A stretch of 44,865 bases of DNA from a virus: the IMG/VR virus record IMGVR_UViG_3300047319_001698, positions 1 through 44,865 of that record; one strand, written 5' to 3'. Below the pieces are notes generated by a model, which saw only the letters and a program-made list of their open reading frames with translations, was not told where the DNA came from and did not search any database. Each line of letters starts with the position of its first letter. Positions within the stretch are counted from its first letter, which is position 1. The position numbers and the translations under genes are program-made. This document shows, one piece after another, positions 29,605 through 35,882 of the stretch.

Positions 29605-29633
29605 ACTATGGAGGGTCTATGGAGATAAGTCAA
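29605..29633 (-). promoter_or_regulatory. TCCATAG-type promoter, long-spacing class (helicase operon)
   Basis: On the minus strand: TTGACT (29628-29633), TATC, TCCATAG, ACCC, TCCATAG. The -10 is CATAGT, 17 bases from TTGACT and overlapping the second heptamer. Both heptamers are perfect here. Confidence 0.8.
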
Positions 29634-29658
29634 TGACCAATCGTAAGTCCTGTAACCA

Positions 29659-29970
29659 CTATGGTTTGTAGGTTTCTCCCGCCTGCCGCTGTTTGGTGTA
29701 GGCGTCCAGGGCGGCCTCGATCCTCTCCGCCTCGGCGGTGGCTCGCGCCATCCGCTCCTCCAGCTCCTGGGGCTGTCCGAGCTCCAGGGTGGCCCCGGAA
29801 TCCCGCTGCTCGCGCGCGGTCTTGGCCGCCCGCCGCTGCGCCAGGGCCTTCTCCGTCCACAGCTCGAAGTCGCCGCTGCCGGCGATGATGATGGGCTTCT
29901 GGGCGTTCGAGTACATGGGCTTGTCCTTGCCTTGGGTGAACACGAATTTCTTGGGCGGGCGGCGGGTCAT
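29659..29970 (-). CDS. Coiled-coil hypothetical protein
   Basis: A 103-residue protein. The basic start contains Arg-Arg-Pro-Pro-Lys-Lys-Phe, and a long charged helix (about 40-95) is rich in Glu, Arg and Ala with a heptad-like pattern. The ATG overlaps the upstream stop by 4 bases. It is the last gene of a three-gene operon ending before the helicase promoter. No function is assigned. Confidence 0.5.
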   Translation of the reverse strand: MTRRPPKKFVFTQGKDKPMYSNAQKPIIIAGSGDFELWTEKALAQRRAAKTAREQRDSGATLELGQPQELEERMARATAEAERIEAALDAYTKQRQAGETYKP

Positions 29971-30215
29971 CGGGGCGCCGCCTGCGAGACCGCGCGGATC
30001 CCGGCCGCGACCAGCTTCCACGGCAGGCTCTCGAGCTCGCGCAGCGTGACCTGCTCGAACGCATCGGCAAGCGCCCAGCCCTTGAGCCGGGCCGCTTGAT
30101 ACGCGCGCCACCGCCGGGCTTCGGCCAGTTCCTCGTCCGCGGTCCCGGGGTCCGGGCGCTCGAACCCGGCCCGGTTCTGGACCTCGGCCTTGTCGATGAA
30201 GGTGTGGAGGGTCAC
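29967..30215 (-). CDS. Hypothetical helical protein
   Basis: An 82-residue protein starting with GTG inside the previous stop (GTGA). Helices contain Arg-Arg-Trp-Arg-Ala-Tyr-Gln-Ala-Ala-Arg and Trp-Ala-Leu-Ala-Asp-Ala-Phe. Its size and composition suggest a small helical bundle. Not recognised. Confidence 0.5.
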   Translation of the reverse strand: MTLHTFIDKAEVQNRAGFERPDPGTADEELAEARRWRAYQAARLKGWALADAFEQVTLRELESLPWKLVAAGIRAVSQAAPR

Positions 30216-30874
30216 GCCTGGGCCTCGCCCTGGGCGAGCAGGACCGTCGAGGCGCAGTGGACTCGAATCGCCGGCGTTCCCCGGCTGGCCGACGCGCCGC
30301 CGTGGACCCACGGGGCGAACTTGAGACACTTCGCCCGCAGGCGGTTCGGCGTCGCGCTGTACTCGTCGGTGTGCTGCCAGGCGACATCGGCGATCCCGTC
30401 TTCGGTCACCGTCGCGACCAGCACCGCGTGCAGGGCGGTGTAGGCCTGACCGCGCTTGCTGTCGCGCTGCTTCACCCCGTCGAGCAGGTACCGGAAGCCG
30501 GTCGGGCGCTTCTGGTAGGTGAAGATCGGGAGGCGGTAGGCGCCGATCTCCTGGGCCCGGGCCTTCACCAGCGCCGCGACTTCAGCGGCGAGCTTGCTGG
30601 CGAGGTCGCGGAGGATCTTGTCCAGCGCGAGCGCGGCCTCGTAAGCGCGGTGGTACTCGGCGCCCGCGGCCTGGACCTCCGGGTCCTTGTCCGAGGCCGA
30701 GATGTGGCGGTTCGGGTTGCGGGCGCGCCAGGCATCGGACGCGGCGCTCATCGCCGGCCAGTCGCGCTTGAACAGGACGTTGGTGGCCTCGTCGGCGGCG
30801 GCCGCGGTCTGGGCGGCGGCCCGGACCTGAGCCAGGATCGCGCGGGTGGAGTCGTTGAGGGGGATCGTGGTCAT
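30212..30874 (-). CDS. Hypothetical protein heading a three-gene operon
   Basis: A 220-residue protein. The N-terminal 110 residues are helical and Ala-rich. The C-terminal part has Tyr-Arg-Leu-Pro-Ile-Phe-Thr-Tyr and Trp-Gln-His-Thr-Asp-Glu-Tyr, with a more mixed fold. No catalytic signature is recognised. The start is fixed by the shared element CCTGGAAAGGGCA just upstream. Its strong promoter suggests it matters early in infection. Confidence 0.6.
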   Translation of the reverse strand: MTTIPLNDSTRAILAQVRAAAQTAAAADEATNVLFKRDWPAMSAASDAWRARNPNRHISASDKDPEVQAAGAEYHRAYEAALALDKILRDLASKLAAEVAALVKARAQEIGAYRLPIFTYQKRPTGFRYLLDGVKQRDSKRGQAYTALHAVLVATVTEDGIADVAWQHTDEYSATPNRLRAKCLKFAPWVHGGASASRGTPAIRVHCASTVLLAQGEAQA

Positions 30875-30878
30875 GGGG

Positions 30879-30895
30879 TGCCCTTTCCAGGCTGG
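30879..30895 (-). promoter_or_regulatory. Start-associated element
   Basis: CCAGCCTGGAAAGGGCA on the minus strand, identical over 17 bases to the copy before the helicase and ending 4 bases before the ATG. Confidence 0.75.
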
Positions 30896-30907
30896 TGGTA
30901 TGACCAC

Positions 30908-30936
30908 ACTATGGAGGATCTATGGAGCGAAGTCAA
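30908..30936 (-). promoter_or_regulatory. TCCATAG-type promoter, long-spacing class
   Basis: On the minus strand: TTGACT (30931-30936), TCGC, TCCATAG, 4 bases, TCCATAG, with CATAGT 17 bases from TTGACT. Both heptamers are perfect. Confidence 0.8.
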
Positions 30937-30977
30937 GCATAGGCGTAAGTCCTTGTCAGGACTGGACTACACCACCA

Positions 30978-31349
30978 TCACCTCGCCGGGCCGATGATCA
31001 TCAGCACTTCCGCCCACTTGGTCACCAGGACCCAGCGCGCGACTCGCGCGGCCTCCGCCAGCATCTGCTCGACTTTCTCGGCCGCGGCGGTCGTGCTGCC
31101 AAAGCGCTTGACCAGATACGCGACCCGGGCATCGGGCTCCAGCTCGTAGGCGATACTCGAGAACGCGCGCATGTCGTCGTTGATCTTGTCCAGACGCTTG
31201 GCGCTCTCGGCTGCGGCGTCCTTCAGCGCCTCGATCGCCAGCTGCTTGAGCGCCACGAGCGCCTGCAGCTTCTCCAGCTCGACGCTGACGCCGATCTGGT
31301 TGATCTGCTTGGCGAGGGCTTCGATGTCGATGGCGGCGAACTGGCTCAT
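30978..31349 (-). CDS. Helical hypothetical protein
   Basis: A 123-residue protein made almost only of helix. Residues about 10-55 form a Leu/Ala/Lys-rich coiled-coil candidate and about 80-115 a second helix pair. The ATG overlaps the previous stop by 4 bases. It closes a nine-gene operon that begins at 33439. The function is unknown. Confidence 0.55.
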   Translation of the reverse strand: MSQFAAIDIEALAKQINQIGVSVELEKLQALVALKQLAIEALKDAAAESAKRLDKINDDMRAFSSIAYELEPDARVAYLVKRFGSTTAAAEKVEQMLAEAARVARWVLVTKWAEVLMIIGPAR

Positions 31350-31558
31350 TTGGTTTCCTTGGGGATGTCGTCCAACCACTCGAACGCCCCGGTGATCGGG
31401 TTGTAGCGGGCGGCGTGGTGTTCGACCGCGCGATCCTTCCAGAAGTTTCCGGCCATGATGCGCGTGATCACCAGATTGGACGCGGAGGTGAGGAGGAGCA
31501 GCACGGCAACCTCCTTCCATGTCCACAGGGTGACGCTGTTCTTCGTGTTGTCGCTCAT
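31346..31558 (-). CDS. Small single-span membrane protein
   Basis: A 70-residue protein with one hydrophobic span (about 12-32, Trp-Lys-Glu-Val-Ala-Val-Leu-Leu-Leu-Leu onward) and a charged C-terminal half. Overlaps neighbours by 4 bases on both sides. Function not recognised. Confidence 0.55.
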   Translation of the reverse strand: MSDNTKNSVTLWTWKEVAVLLLLTSASNLVITRIMAGNFWKDRAVEHHAARYNPITGAFEWLDDIPKETK

Positions 31559-31791
31559 CGCGGCTTCTCCGATTCGGGGATGCAGAGTTTGTCGAGCGCC
31601 GAACTGAGGGCGAGACGGTTGATCCTATGCGCACAGCCCCGGCAGTAGAACGCCAGCGTCTGGACGTTCCACCACCGCTGCCCGAGGATCAGCCTGGTCT
31701 GACAGGCCTCGCGGTTGCACGCGGTCTCGCCTTTGATCAGCCCGGCGATCTTGGTCTCGCGGGTGCGCTGGGCGGGGTCTTCGAGGGTCAC
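31555..31791 (-). CDS. Small zinc-ribbon-like protein
   Basis: A 78-residue protein with Cys-Asn-Arg-Glu-Ala-Cys (about 23-28) and Cys-Arg-Gly-Cys (about 47-50), a four-cysteine zinc-ribbon pattern. The GTG starts inside the stop of the 43-residue membrane protein (GTGA). The rest is basic. It could bind nucleic acid, but nothing proves it. Confidence 0.55.
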   Translation of the reverse strand: MTLEDPAQRTRETKIAGLIKGETACNREACQTRLILGQRWWNVQTLAFYCRGCAHRINRLALSSALDKLCIPESEKPR

Positions 31792-31919
31792 GACCGCACC
31801 TCCCGCTCCAGCACGAACAGGAGCGCGAGCCCCGCCCACCACGGGTGGCCGGTCCCTGCCAGGTACGCGGCGGCGACCAGCAGCGAGACGTTGAGGGTGA
31901 GGGAGCACAGGGCTTTCAT
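31788..31919 (-). CDS. 43-residue membrane protein, relative of the gene at 32104
   Basis: A 43-residue protein. Met-Lys-Ala-Leu-Cys is followed by a hydrophobic span, Pro-Trp-Trp-Ala-Gly and a second hydrophobic stretch, ending Glu-Val-Arg-Ser. The 57-residue protein encoded at 32104-32277 repeats this plan (Met-Lys-Arg-Met-Cys, span, Pro-Trp-Trp-Ala-Ala, span, Glu-Val-Ser-Ser). ATGA and GTGA overlaps on both sides support translation. Two short spans could form a hairpin in the membrane, as some small phage lysis or exclusion proteins do. Confidence 0.6.
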   Translation of the reverse strand: MKALCSLTLNVSLLVAAAYLAGTGHPWWAGLALLFVLEREVRS

Positions 31920-32107
31920 GACGCGGCCTTGTCTGCGGCCTCGAGGGCAGCCTCGCCGACTTCGACCGCCATGGTGACCAGCATATCCTTGGTGCCGTGG
32001 ATATTCGTAGCAGCCATGATGCCGGTGAGCGCCGCACAGATGTACCGGTCGCGGCGCTCTTCCTGGTAGCGTTCGTCGGCGATCTCTTCAGGGGATGGGC
32101 GGCTCAT
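31916..32107 (-). CDS. Small acidic hypothetical protein
   Basis: A 63-residue protein lying between the two related mini-membrane proteins. It has an acidic N-terminal helix (Glu-Glu-Ile-Ala-Asp-Glu-Arg-Tyr) and an alanine-rich C-terminal helix. Overlaps both neighbours by 4 bases. Function not recognised. Confidence 0.5.
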   Translation of the reverse strand: MSRPSPEEIADERYQEERRDRYICAALTGIMAATNIHGTKDMLVTMAVEVGEAALEAADKAAS

Positions 32108-32277
32108 GGGTCGTCCTCGCGCTCGGTGTACTTGGTCGGCTTCGACGAGACCTCGGATTCGTTGAAGAGGAAGAAGGCCAGCATCAGCGCGGCCCACCAC
32201 GGCGAGTTGGTGGTGATCAGGAACACCGCTGCGAACAGCAACGCGACGCTGAGCACGGTTGCACACATGCGTTTCAT
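32104..32277 (-). CDS. 57-residue membrane protein, relative of the gene at 31788
   Basis: A 57-residue protein with two short hydrophobic stretches (about 7-23 and 28-40) around Pro-Trp-Trp-Ala-Ala, then a charged tail. The same plan occurs in the 43-residue protein two genes downstream. Both are likely duplicates. The function is unknown; membrane insertion is likely. Confidence 0.6.
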   Translation of the reverse strand: MKRMCATVLSVALLFAAVFLITTNSPWWAALMLAFFLFNESEVSSKPTKYTEREDDP

Positions 32278-32864
32278 GCCTTGGCCTTCTCGGTCTCGTA
32301 GGCGGCGATGGCGGCGGCCATCGCTTTGACATCGTCGCCGTTGACGCGGTCGTGCGAGACCTCGCGGTACGCCCGCAGGGCTTCCTGCAGGGCGCGGACC
32401 TCGGGCGGCTTCGGGTGGATGATCGGGTCGAGGTGCTTGTCGAAGATGCGATCCGCCTCCGTGCAGGATAGCCCGCGGATCTGGGCCCTGGCGTCGATCT
32501 CCGCGCGGGCCGCGTTCACCGCGGCGAGCAGGTTGATGTACTGCTGGGTTGCTCGCTGGGCCTCGGCCTTCCAGTCGGGACCGCAGACTTTCCGCTGGGC
32601 CTCCGCCATGCGCTGCATGATGTCGGGCCCCTCGGCCCCGATCGAGGCGTTCCCGTCTGGCCACTGGAACGCTTTCGGCTCCTCGACCTTCGACGCCGTC
32701 AGCCGCTGAAACGCTTCGCCGGCGGCCGCGCAGGCGAGCTTGTAGGAGCCCGCTTCGCCGCTGTCGAGCTCCGCTCCGCCCAGCCGTGTCTCGACCTTCC
32801 ACCGCGCCGTCGACACGATGCCGCTCTGCGTCACGATGATTCTGATCTTGTCGGCGTCGTACAT
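32274..32864 (-). CDS. Hypothetical protein with coiled-coil C-terminal half
   Basis: A 196-residue protein. The N-terminal part (1-60) looks beta-rich and the rest is helical, with Ala-Glu-Ala-Gln-Arg and Arg-Ala-Glu-Ile-Asp-Ala-Arg segments. ATG 32864 is preferred over the in-frame GTG at 32870 because AAGGAG lies 8 bases from the ATG but only 2 from the GTG. Not recognised. Confidence 0.55.
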   Translation of the reverse strand: MYDADKIRIIVTQSGIVSTARWKVETRLGGAELDSGEAGSYKLACAAAGEAFQRLTASKVEEPKAFQWPDGNASIGAEGPDIMQRMAEAQRKVCGPDWKAEAQRATQQYINLLAAVNAARAEIDARAQIRGLSCTEADRIFDKHLDPIIHPKPPEVRALQEALRAYREVSHDRVNGDDVKAMAAAIAAYETEKAKA

Positions 32865-32866
32865 GA

Positions 32867-33439
32867 TCACGTCTCCTTCTTGCTGAGCCGCAGCATCGTG
32901 ATGGTGTCCTGGTCCTTCCAGTCGTGCTCCGGTCCGCCTTCGTAGGCGCTCGCCGGCAGCCCCTCGGGCGTCGCCTTGTTGGTGAAGCCGAGCGCCCGGC
33001 CCCAGCGGTAGGCTGCGGCCAGGTTGGTGCCGAAGGCCCGGGTCGCGACCGCGTCGGCCATCAGGTCGAGCAACGGCTTGTACGGGTCGCCCTGGGCGTC
33101 GACCGTGCACGGCATGGTGACGTCGGCCCCGCCGTGGAAGCGCGCGAAGCGCCAGACGTAGGCTGCGCGCTTGCCGGCCTCGGTGTCCTGCTTCGGCTTG
33201 GCGGAGCGCAGGCCGCCCTTCGACTTGCCCGACAGGAGCTTGACGATCCCGGCCGTGTCGGGGCAGGTGAACGACCCGCGGCCGTCGCAGCCGTAGCACT
33301 TGGAGATCCGCTCCGGGTAGTCCTTGCCTTCGTAGCTCCAGGCCGGGGAGACGTACGTGCCGGTGCCCTGGCACGAGGTGCACGGCAAGCTCGGGGTCTT
33401 GGCCAGGGTGAGGATCTCGGCGTCGGTGAGCTGGGTCAT
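32867..33439 (-). CDS. DnaJ-type zinc-finger protein without a J domain
   Basis: A 190-residue protein. Cys-Thr-Ser-Cys-Gln-Gly-Thr-Gly (20-27) and Cys-Tyr-Gly-Cys-Asp-Gly-Arg-Gly (48-55), plus Cys-Pro (59-60), are the Cys-x2-Cys-x-Gly-x-Gly units of the DnaJ central zinc finger. No J domain (His-Pro-Asp) is present. The C-terminal 120 residues are not assigned. It heads a nine-gene operon and has the shared start element. Such stand-alone fingers occur in phages and may bind unfolded protein or nucleic acid. Confidence 0.7.
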   Translation of the reverse strand: MTQLTDAEILTLAKTPSLPCTSCQGTGTYVSPAWSYEGKDYPERISKCYGCDGRGSFTCPDTAGIVKLLSGKSKGGLRSAKPKQDTEAGKRAAYVWRFARFHGGADVTMPCTVDAQGDPYKPLLDLMADAVATRAFGTNLAAAYRWGRALGFTNKATPEGLPASAYEGGPEHDWKDQDTITMLRLSKKET

Positions 33440-33443
33440 GGGG

Positions 33444-33461
33444 TGCCCTTTCCAGGCTTGG
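33444..33461 (-). promoter_or_regulatory. Start-associated element
   Basis: CCAAGCCTGGAAAGGGCA on the minus strand, ending 4 bases before the ATG at 33439. The 14 bases GCCTGGAAAGGGCA are identical to four other copies. Confidence 0.75.
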
Positions 33462-33472
33462 CGGTTGGCAGG

Positions 33473-33501
33473 ACTATGGAGCGGCTACGGAGCTTTGTCA
33501 A
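33473..33501 (-). promoter_or_regulatory. TCCATAG-type promoter, long-spacing class
   Basis: On the minus strand: TTGACA (33496-33501), AAGC, TCCGTAG, 4 bases, TCCATAG, with CATAGT 17 bases from TTGACA. The TGA inside TTGACA is the stop codon of the upstream gene (33498-33500). Confidence 0.8.
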
Positions 33502-33980
33502 GCGTCAGCGTCGATGGTCGGGTAATCCTCGGTTGTCGGCATCGGCTGCGGCAGATTCTGTACGCCCACCGTCGGCACGTCCGCCAGCTTCCAGACCTGG
33601 CCGCACTGAGCGCACAGGTGCTTGCGGTGCGGGATCAGGGTCCAGTCGTCGGCGTCGATGTGCTGCGTGAAGCACCGCGGGCAGATCGCGAGCACCGGCA
33701 TCGGTGGGGCGAAGTCCTGCAAGCTCATGACGCAGTAGCCGGATGACAAGCCGACGACGTCCTGCGGGAGCAGGATGTGGGTGACCTGCCGGTAAAGCGT
33801 CTCGCCCGGATAGTAGAACCACTTGTTCTCCTCCGGGTCCTTCACCCAGTGGCGAAGCACCAGGATGTCGCCTTCGCGGAAGCCGCCTTCGCGGTCGTTC
33901 TTGCGGAACTCGAACGTCTTCCGCTTGTCCTTGACGTGGCCGTAGTGCGGGTCGACGGTCTTGAGCAGGTGGGCGCGCAT
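33498..33980 (-). CDS. DUF3850/ASCH-like protein with C-terminal zinc ribbon
   Basis: A 160-residue protein. Residues 3-75 match the DUF3850 (PUA/ASCH-like fold) pattern: His-Leu-Leu-Lys-Thr-Val-Asp-Pro near the start, Lys-Thr-Phe-Glu-Phe-Arg-Lys-Asn-Asp-Arg (about 22-31), Gly-Asp-Ile-Leu-Val-Leu-Arg (about 38-44). A Cys-Pro-Arg-Cys and Cys-Ala-Gln-Cys zinc ribbon (about 101-131) follows. ASCH-type domains bind RNA or modified nucleotides, but the role of this fusion is unknown. The start overlaps the previous stop by 1 base, and its stop lies in the next -35. Confidence 0.7.
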   Translation of the reverse strand: MRAHLLKTVDPHYGHVKDKRKTFEFRKNDREGGFREGDILVLRHWVKDPEENKWFYYPGETLYRQVTHILLPQDVVGLSSGYCVMSLQDFAPPMPVLAICPRCFTQHIDADDWTLIPHRKHLCAQCGQVWKLADVPTVGVQNLPQPMPTTEDYPTIDADA

Positions 33981-34222
33981 CAGGTAGCCCTTTCGCGGTC
34001 CGCCTTCGCGGCCTCGGGGTTGCACAAGGGGCACGGGTAGACCTCGCCCCCGTAGCACACCGGGCAGTCGGCCCCGTTGTCTTCCACCAGGGCGTGCAGC
34101 TGCGCGGTGAGCTTCTCTCGCAGCTCTTCCTTGCGCATCTTCCGGTCGAGCGCGAAGACGAGCTTGACGCCGAGGGCGAGGAGGCCGATGGCGACCAGGA
34201 TGATGGTGATGCATTCGAGCAT
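33980..34222 (-). CDS. Anchored mini-protein with zinc ribbon
   Basis: An 80-residue protein. Residues 4-25 form a membrane anchor, then a basic helix (Arg-Lys-Met-Arg-Lys-Glu-Glu). Cys-Pro-Val-Cys and Cys-Pro-Leu-Cys (about 53-68) give a zinc ribbon of the membrane-proximal kind. The cytoplasmic side is likely for the ribbon. The function is unknown. Confidence 0.6.
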   Translation of the reverse strand: MLECITIILVAIGLLALGVKLVFALDRKMRKEELREKLTAQLHALVEDNGADCPVCYGGEVYPCPLCNPEAAKADRERAT

Positions 34223-34232
34223 GGTGGTTCCT

Positions 34233-34634
34233 TCAGGTGGTGGGGCGACGGTGCGCGATGCCGTAGTCGACGCAGGCTTGCTTGGCGGCGGCGAGGGTGG
34301 GATGCACAACACCCATGTACTGTTCAGGGCCGCCGGGCTCGGGGCCACCCGACGGGCCGACCCAGCCCGACCAACCGAGGGTGTCCCGCGCGTCCCCGTT
34401 GCGCTCGACGTGGTAGACAAACCCGCCGACGTCGGCTCGGTAGTAGCGCCCGAGCGAGGTGGTGCCCGGCGACGTCCACAGGAACCGCACCGGCGGGTTG
34501 ACCAGCTTGCGCACGGCGTCGACCGCGGCGTACAGCTTGCTCGCCACGCGGCTGTGCGGGTCGTCGATGCAGCCCGCGCCTTCGTCGGCGGTCTTCAGCA
34601 GGTGGTCGAGCGCGGTCTTGAGCTTGGCGTTCAC
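34233..34634 (-). CDS. Hypothetical protein
   Basis: A 133-residue soluble protein. A helical start (1-45) is followed by a beta-rich middle with Gly-Arg-Tyr-Tyr-Arg-Ala-Asp-Val-Gly-Gly-Phe and a Gly/Pro-rich loop. GTG starts inside the previous stop (GTGA). No family recognised. Confidence 0.5.
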   Translation of the reverse strand: MNAKLKTALDHLLKTADEGAGCIDDPHSRVASKLYAAVDAVRKLVNPPVRFLWTSPGTTSLGRYYRADVGGFVYHVERNGDARDTLGWSGWVGPSGGPEPGGPEQYMGVVHPTLAAAKQACVDYGIAHRRPTT

Positions 34635-34924
34635 GACGGTGCTCCCGGGTCACGTTTGAGGTCATTGAGCGCGAGCTCGCGGCTGGCGACGGCCTTGTCG
34701 ATCTCGGCCTGGGCCCAGGCCTTCGCCTGGCGCACGGCTTCGATCGCGCCGTCGTTGGCCAAGGCGAACCGAAAGTGCCGGCGGATCCAGCCGTCCTTGA
34801 ACACCTGGATCGAGCTGGTCTTGTTGCAGCCCTTGCCGGCCTTCCCGCCGGACTGGGGGAGGTAGAACGAGTAGGGGCCGAGCTTGCCGATGAGGTGCGC
34901 GGGTGGGGAGGGCATGGCGCTCAT
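34631..34924 (-). CDS. Hypothetical protein
   Basis: A 97-residue protein. A beta-rich first half contains Gly-Pro-Tyr-Ser-Phe-Tyr-Leu-Pro and Lys-Thr-Ser-Ser-Ile-Gln-Val, and a helical second half contains Ala-Val-Arg-Gln-Ala-Lys-Ala-Trp. ATG 34924 is used because it overlaps the upstream stop (ATGA). Another in-frame ATG lies three codons later. Confidence 0.5.
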   Translation of the reverse strand: MSAMPSPPAHLIGKLGPYSFYLPQSGGKAGKGCNKTSSIQVFKDGWIRRHFRFALANDGAIEAVRQAKAWAQAEIDKAVASRELALNDLKRDPGAPS

Positions 34925-35178
34925 TCCTCCGAGCGCAGCGGGTAGAGGGCGCCGCAGTGGCGGCACTTGAGCGTGTGGCCGGCGCTGCTCGCCGACTGGC
35001 TGTGGTGCTGGGCCACGCTGAAGTCGGACGCGCCGCAGTCGTCGCACTGCTCGGTGCCGCCTTCGTACGTCGGGATCACGCCCTTGGTCGCGGCGCAGCT
35101 GGCTTCGTGCCAGATCAGGGTGCCGTAGACCCGGGTGTTGTTGATCTTGGCGGAGACGTCGATGGTCTGAGTGGCCAT
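34921..35178 (-). CDS. Small zinc-ribbon protein
   Basis: An 85-residue protein. Cys-Asp-Asp-Cys (about 45-48) and Cys-Arg-His-Cys (about 72-75) give a treble-clef or zinc-ribbon pattern. It heads a five-gene operon and has both the TCCATAG-type promoter and the start-associated element. Its partners are not identifiable. Confidence 0.65.
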   Translation of the reverse strand: MATQTIDVSAKINNTRVYGTLIWHEASCAATKGVIPTYEGGTEQCDDCGASDFSVAQHHSQSASSAGHTLKCRHCGALYPLRSEE

Positions 35179-35182
35179 GTGC

Positions 35183-35200
35183 TGCCCTTTCCAGGCTGAG
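35183..35200 (-). promoter_or_regulatory. Start-associated element
   Basis: CTCAGCCTGGAAAGGGCA on the minus strand, ending 4 bases before the ATG at 35178. The 15 bases AGCCTGGAAAGGGCA are shared with four other copies. Confidence 0.75.
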
Positions 35201-35208
35201 GTTGGCGA

Positions 35209-35237
35209 AGCGTACTATGGAGAGGCTAGGGAGTCAA
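35209..35237 (-). promoter_or_regulatory. TCCATAG-type promoter, short-spacing class
   Basis: On the minus strand: TTGACT (35232-35237) fused to TCCCTAG, 4 bases, TCCATAG, and TACGCT 17 bases from TTGACT. TTGACT contains the stop codon of the upstream gene (35234-35236). Confidence 0.7.
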
Positions 35238-35740
35238 GCCCTGAACACCGCATGGACCGCGGTCACGCGCCGGCGGTCGGCGTCGCGCGGGTCGGTGTCG
35301 ACGATGGTCGTGCCGTCCGCGGCAAGCAGCAGGCAGTGGCGCTGGTCGCCGACCGCGACGCAGACCATGTACCGGGTGCCGACCGGGTCGTGACCAGCCA
35401 GGGCGCGGATCGCGGCGCGGGCAGCCCCGACGGTCCGGCGCTTGCCGAGCTTCGACATCCGCGACCGGACGGCGTAGCCGTTGCGGCGCAGGACGCCGGC
35501 GCGCTGGTGGGCGTAGCCGCTGTACTTGTAGGTCGAGGCGTCGATCCCGAACGCGGCCAGGACGTGGCTGGTGCACACGGTCTTGGCCGCGCCGCTGGCG
35601 TGCCAGACGTGCTCGGCGACGCCGCGGGCGGTGGTGGCGGCGCACTGGAGCGTGGCCTGCTCGACGGAAGCGTCGCACGCGACCATCGCCTTGTCGATCA
35701 TCTTGCCGAGGAGCCACGGGGACGGGATGAAGTGCTGCAT
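35234..35740 (-). CDS. Hypothetical protein, first minus-strand gene after the divergent switch
   Basis: A 168-residue protein. It has a helical first half (Met-Ile-Asp-Lys-Ala-Met-Val-Ala-Cys) and a beta-rich last third with Tyr-Met-Val-Cys-Val-Ala-Val-Gly and Leu-Leu-Leu-Ala-Ala-Asp-Gly-Thr-Thr. It forms a single-gene unit with its own promoter and start element, next to the divergent plus-strand operon, a common position for regulators, but no DNA-binding fold is visible. Confidence 0.55.
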   Translation of the reverse strand: MQHFIPSPWLLGKMIDKAMVACDASVEQATLQCAATTARGVAEHVWHASGAAKTVCTSHVLAAFGIDASTYKYSGYAHQRAGVLRRNGYAVRSRMSKLGKRRTVGAARAAIRALAGHDPVGTRYMVCVAVGDQRHCLLLAADGTTIVDTDPRDADRRRVTAVHAVFRA

Positions 35741-35744
35741 GTGT

Positions 35745-35761
35745 TGCCCTTTCCAGGCTGG
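35745..35761 (-). promoter_or_regulatory. Start-associated element
   Basis: CCAGCCTGGAAAGGGCA on the minus strand, ending 4 bases before the ATG at 35740. Identical over 17 bases to the copies at 29575 and 30879. Confidence 0.75.
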
Positions 35762-35771
35762 TGATGCCCAG

Positions 35772-35800
35772 ACTATGGAGCGTCTCCCTAGAGAAGTCAA
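35772..35800 (-). promoter_or_regulatory. TCCATAG-type promoter with a flipped first heptamer
   Basis: On the minus strand: TTGACT (35795-35800), TCTC, TAGGGAG, 4 bases, TCCATAG, with CATAGT 17 bases from TTGACT. The first heptamer site reads as the reverse complement of CTCCCTA, unlike most other promoters. Confidence 0.75.
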
Positions 35801-35846
35801 GCGCCGACCCGGATCCGTCTACTAGCTGGGTCGTAGAAACAGGGTG

Positions 35847-35875
35847 TTGACAGGGCTAGGGAGAGGCTCCATAGT
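35847..35875 (+). promoter_or_regulatory. TCCATAG-type promoter on the plus strand
   Basis: TTGACA, GGGC, TAGGGAG, 4 bases, TCCATAG, with CATAGT 17 bases from TTGACA. It is the plus-strand member of the family and again has the flipped first heptamer. The -10 ends only 7 bases before the ATG at 35883, so the transcript would have no or almost no leader. Confidence 0.8.
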
Positions 35876-35882
35876 GCCACTC

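Noticed and set aside
29571-29633. Apparent N-terminal extensions ending in Pro-Ala-Trp-Lys-Gly on several genes
   Set aside because: The shared Trp-Lys-Gly peptide is translation of the conserved non-coding element CCTGGAAAGGG. The true starts lie just after it, and the extensions would run through the promoter.
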